A stretch of 64,000 nucleotides of DNA from Bermanella sp034110565 (GTDB lineage: Bacteria; Pseudomonadota; Gammaproteobacteria; Pseudomonadales; Oceanobacteraceae). Numbering within the stretch: the first letter of the stretch is position 1; the number at the start of each line of letters is the position of its first letter. The notes beneath the pieces are model-generated. The model did no database searches, was not told the origin of the DNA, and saw nothing but the letters and a program-made list of their open reading frames with translations. The DNA is taken from positions 1 to 64,000 of the forward strand of contig JAWUYY010000025.1 of NCBI GenBank assembly GCA_034110565.1. The letters are read 5' to 3'. Below are positions 61,249 to 64,000 of the stretch, one piece after another. Both the position numbers and the translations under genes were made by a program.

Positions 61249-62616
61249 ATGAAAAGATCAGGTCTATTTTTATCCACCTTTCTGTTGGCGTGTGGCTTGT
61301 CGGCTGCGTCCCAAGCACAGGTTAGCCAGAAGGAAGCTGATAAATTACGTACTACGTTAACGCCATTAGGTGGCGAGCGAGCGGCAAATGCCGACGGCTC
61401 TATTCCAGAGTGGCGGGGTGGTATGCAGTTTCCTCCTGCTGGTTATAAGCAACCAGGTCAGCACCATGTTGACCCATTCCCAAATGACAAACCTCTTTTT
61501 GACATTACCGCAAAGAATATGGCTAAGTACGAAAAGTATTTAACCGAAGGGCAAAAAGCACTACTGAAAACGTATCCAAACACATTTAAAATGCCTATTT
61601 ATCAATCTCGTCGCACTGCGGCTGCGCCACAGTGGGTTTATGACAACACCTATAACAATGCCACTCGTGCAACTCTCGTTGAGGGAGGGAATGGTATTCA
61701 GGATGCTGTTGGTGGTACACCATTTCCTATCCCTTCTAGCGGCCTAGAAATTATCTGGAATCACAACACGCGCTGGCGCGGTGAATATGCGGTGCGTCGT
61801 GCTTCAGAAGTAGCCGTGCAGCCAGACGGCACTTATAGTTTGATCACGACTCAAGCTGAAGTGGATTACAATTATTATCATCGCGGTTCAACGGCAAAAG
61901 ATCTCGATAATATCCTTATTTATTACCTCTCATTTACTAAAGCACCAGCGCGTCTAGCGGGTGGCGCGGTGTTGGCTCATGAAACAATGAACCAGGTGAT
62001 AGAGCCTCGTCGTGCTTGGGGTTACAACGCAGGCCAGCGTCGTGTACGTAAAGCGCCTAACCTAGCCTACGATACACCGGTAGCTGCAGCAGATGGTCTA
62101 CGTACCATCGATGAGACGGATATGTATAACGGCTCACCGGATCGCTACAACTGGAAAATAGTGGGCAAGGAAGAGATTTATATTCCATACAATAACTATC
62201 GTGTTAGCTCGCCCGAGGTGAAATATGAAGAGTTATTACAACCAGGCCACTTAAATCCAGAATACACTCGTTATGAAAAACATCGTGTATGGGTTGTTGA
62301 AGCCATTCTAAAACCAGGGCAACGTCATATTTACCATAAGCGTCGCTTCTATATTGATGAAGACTCGTGGAGTGCTGCGGTCATAGATCAATATGATGAA
62401 CGTGGTCAGCTATGGCGTGTCAGTATGGCTTATCTTAAGAATTTCTATGAATTACCCGGTACTTGGACTGCTATGGATGTATTCCATGATGTTCAAGCTC
62501 GTCGTTATCATGTTCAAGGTATGGATAACGAAGAGCGTACTACCATTGACTTTAGTCAGGTATCCCCAGGTAGTCGATACTTCACACCGCAGGAACTTCG
62601 TCGTCGCGGTCGTTAA
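61249..62616 (+). CDS. DUF1329 (LolA-like) outer-membrane-associated protein
   Basis: 455 residues with a signal peptide (cleavage near SQA-QVS, about residue 24). It follows the DUF1329 pattern: EADKLRTTLTPLGGERAAN, IPEWRGG, NHNTRWRGEY and RRFYIDEDSW. The fold is LolA-like, a lipid-binding half-barrel. It is regularly found with YCF48 and RND proteins, as here, and is thought to work in export or trafficking of hydrophobic compounds. The actual cargo is unknown. Confidence 0.9.
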   Translation: MKRSGLFLSTFLLACGLSAASQAQVSQKEADKLRTTLTPLGGERAANADGSIPEWRGGMQFPPAGYKQPGQHHVDPFPNDKPLFDITAKNMAKYEKYLTEGQKALLKTYPNTFKMPIYQSRRTAAAPQWVYDNTYNNATRATLVEGGNGIQDAVGGTPFPIPSSGLEIIWNHNTRWRGEYAVRRASEVAVQPDGTYSLITTQAEVDYNYYHRGSTAKDLDNILIYYLSFTKAPARLAGGAVLAHETMNQVIEPRRAWGYNAGQRRVRKAPNLAYDTPVAAADGLRTIDETDMYNGSPDRYNWKIVGKEEIYIPYNNYRVSSPEVKYEELLQPGHLNPEYTRYEKHRVWVVEAILKPGQRHIYHKRRFYIDEDSWSAAVIDQYDERGQLWRVSMAYLKNFYELPGTWTAMDVFHDVQARRYHVQGMDNEERTTIDFSQVSPGSRYFTPQELRRRGR

Positions 62617-62626
62617 TGTTTTTTAG

Positions 62627-62652
62627 CGCAACCTTTATTATTGAGGGTTGCG
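62627..62652 (+). other. intercistronic hairpin between DUF1329 and YCF48 genes
   Basis: CGCAACC (62627-62633) and GGTTGCG (62646-62652) pair over seven bases with a 12-base AT-rich loop. The short T-run lies before the stem, not after it. It may damp or stabilise the transcript between the two genes rather than end it. Confidence 0.45.
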
Positions 62653-62698
62653 TCTATAATTGACTCAACTATTTATATTTCAGATTGGAGATTTACTG

Positions 62699-63907
62699 AT
62701 GCGAACACTGTTTTCAGTGGGCGCCGTACTGAGATCAGCTGGCCGATTGTTATCGGCGAGTGTCTTAGTCGCGGTGGTAGGACTAACTGCAACAACTGCT
62801 CATGCACAATGGCAAGATCCATTAGATACGCCTGCTATGAGTACACTCAAAGCACATGATTCGTTATTACTCGATATTACAGCGGTAGGTGAACGTTTAG
62901 TTGCCGTGGGTGCACGTGGACATATTATTTTTAGTGATGATGACGGTCGTACATGGCGTCAAGCGCAAGTACCTGTCATTACGACATTAACCGCTGTGTA
63001 TTTTGTTAATAAAAATACGGGTTGGGCAGTGGGTCACGATGCTGTTGTATTAAATACACAAGACGGTGGCTTAACTTGGACTAAACAATTTGACGGCTTT
63101 AGAGCCAATGAAATGGTGCTCAATTCGGCGAAAAAAACCAAAGAGTTTTACGAAAGTGAATTAAGTAAAGCCATGGTTATTGGTAGTGATGCTCGTATTT
63201 CACTAGCAGAAGAAAAATTAGAGAATGCAACTTTTGCATTAGAAGATGCACAGATTGATTTTGAAGATAAGTCGACTAAGCCTTTACTGGATGTATGGTT
63301 TAAAAATGCAAAAGAAGGCTTTGTGATTGGTGCTTATGGCATGATTTTTAAAACCTTAGACGGCGGCAACTCTTGGTTGGCTTGGTCTACTCATGTTGAA
63401 AATCCAGACCGTTTTCATTTAAACAGTATTACAAAAATAGATAACCAACGTTTAATGATAGTGGGTGAAGCTGGCATCATGCTACGTACACAAGATGCAG
63501 GTGAAACGTGGACACAAATGATGAGCCCTTATGATGGTTCTTTCTTTGGTGTTATGAACCTTGTTAACGATGTGCAGTTGGCATTTGGTTTACGTGGTAA
63601 TCTAGCCCGTTCAGATAATTTCGGTCTAAGCTGGCGTTTAGTTGATACACATACACATCAAACCTTAATGGGTGCTACCGATCATCTTGGTCGTATTGCT
63701 TATGTCGTAGGTAACGGCGGTTCCTTTATCAAAGGTATCGATTCCGGTCAAAAATGGGAAAGCCAAACTCGAAAAGGGCGCAGCAGTGCATCTGCCGTAG
63801 TCGAAACCCGTACGGGTGATTTTGTAATGGTGGGCGAAAACGGTGTTGAGATTTTAGATAAAACCGGTGAACGCCTATCGGTAGAAATTACGAGCATCGA
63901 GGGGTAG
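62699..63907 (+). CDS. YCF48-related beta-propeller protein
   Basis: 402 residues from ATG 62699, with TTGGAG before it; the frame extends back to 62660. A long signal sequence with a twin-positive N-terminus (cleavage near AHA-QWQ) is followed by BNR/YCF48 repeats: IIFSDDDGRTWRQAQV, VLNTQDGGLTWTKQF, IFKTLDGGNSWLAW, LRTQDAGETWTQM. The six- or seven-bladed propeller lies in the periplasm. In the DUF1329-YCF48-RND cluster it probably contacts the exporter. Confidence 0.9.
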   Translation: MRTLFSVGAVLRSAGRLLSASVLVAVVGLTATTAHAQWQDPLDTPAMSTLKAHDSLLLDITAVGERLVAVGARGHIIFSDDDGRTWRQAQVPVITTLTAVYFVNKNTGWAVGHDAVVLNTQDGGLTWTKQFDGFRANEMVLNSAKKTKEFYESELSKAMVIGSDARISLAEEKLENATFALEDAQIDFEDKSTKPLLDVWFKNAKEGFVIGAYGMIFKTLDGGNSWLAWSTHVENPDRFHLNSITKIDNQRLMIVGEAGIMLRTQDAGETWTQMMSPYDGSFFGVMNLVNDVQLAFGLRGNLARSDNFGLSWRLVDTHTHQTLMGATDHLGRIAYVVGNGGSFIKGIDSGQKWESQTRKGRSSASAVVETRTGDFVMVGENGVEILDKTGERLSVEITSIEG

Positions 63908-63912
63908 TTATT

Positions 63913-64000
63913 ATGAGTCAAAAAGATATGCCGAAAACAGTACCGGAACATTACATTACGACACCAAGTGCTGAACCATTTCTTGAAAAATTGTTATTTT
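63913..64000 (+). CDS. RND/MMPL family transporter, N-terminal fragment
   Basis: Only 29 residues (MSQKDMPKTVPEHYITTPS...) are inside the window; the frame runs off the end. Position five bases after the YCF48 stop and the usual gene order in such operons point to a large RND (MMPL) exporter, but no membrane helix is visible in the part given. Confidence 0.6.
   Translation, partial: MSQKDMPKTVPEHYITTPSAEPFLEKLLF

Overview
The window is a continuous stretch of bacterial chromosome with no mobile elements, CRISPR arrays or rRNA. Gene density is high and no gene-free gap exceeds 300 bases. Gene content (rdgC, rhombosortase, yeaC-type DUF1315, MltC-like transglycosylase, RssB/RssC-type switch, DUF1329-YCF48-RND operon, TIGR03503-type VWA protein) and moderate-to-low GC suggest a marine gammaproteobacterium of the Oceanospirillales kind (Oleispira/Bermanella/Oceanobacter-like). 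The genus is an inference; no rRNA is present to settle it.

Layout. 0-5.3 kb: a tRNA-Asn/tRNA-Pro pair with a clear promoter, an HD-GYP phosphodiesterase, a monofunctional prephenate dehydratase, dGTPase, signal peptidase I and a glutaredoxin-like protein whose CxxC site is gone. 5.3-13 kb: a periplasmic binding protein plus hybrid histidine kinase pair, then a minus-strand run with nitroreductase, lipoprotein, MltC-like transglycosylase, an unusual MlaC + amino-acid-type binding protein fusion, and DUF416. 13.3-19.6 kb: a three-TM YLATT-like/winged-helix protein, a large membrane VWA protein, a yeast-type cytosine deaminase, and a MoxR ATPase/CoxE-type VWA pair.

19.8-28.7 kb is one of the two most interesting systems. 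It is an eight-gene operon of periplasmic and lipoprotein TPR scaffolds, a TolQ/ExbB-type motor subunit, two different ExbD/TolR-type subunits and a TonB-like AgmX/PglI C-terminal protein. This looks like a dedicated proton-driven envelope-spanning machine of unknown task, related in composition to the Agl/Glt machinery of myxobacteria.

28.8-37 kb: lysophospholipase-like hydrolase, fadD, hrpA and a long FabH-type ketosynthase with a palindromic operator candidate. 37.1-39.7 kb is the second highlight: a complete RiPP operon of HvfABCD type. It has a secreted precursor with seven Cys in EG(K/T)CG(E/A) motifs, an MNIO (DUF692) enzyme, a DUF2063 partner and a DoxX membrane protein, behind an inverted-repeat promoter. 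Such systems make copper-binding modified peptides.

39.9-49.4 kb: porin with a Pho-box-like element, MlaA without a lipobox, PilZ protein, RssB/RssC-like partner switch, gpsA, sixA, TraB/GumN, two alpha/beta hydrolases, thioesterase and RluA. 49.4-61 kb: DTW tRNA-modification enzyme, chalcone-isomerase-like protein, rdgC, rhombosortase, outer-membrane protein, DUF1853, a nadK/phosphoesterase/rhomboid/DUF1315 operon, DUF2797 and pepN. 61.2-64 kb: DUF1329, YCF48 and the start of an RND/MMPL exporter cut by the window edge.
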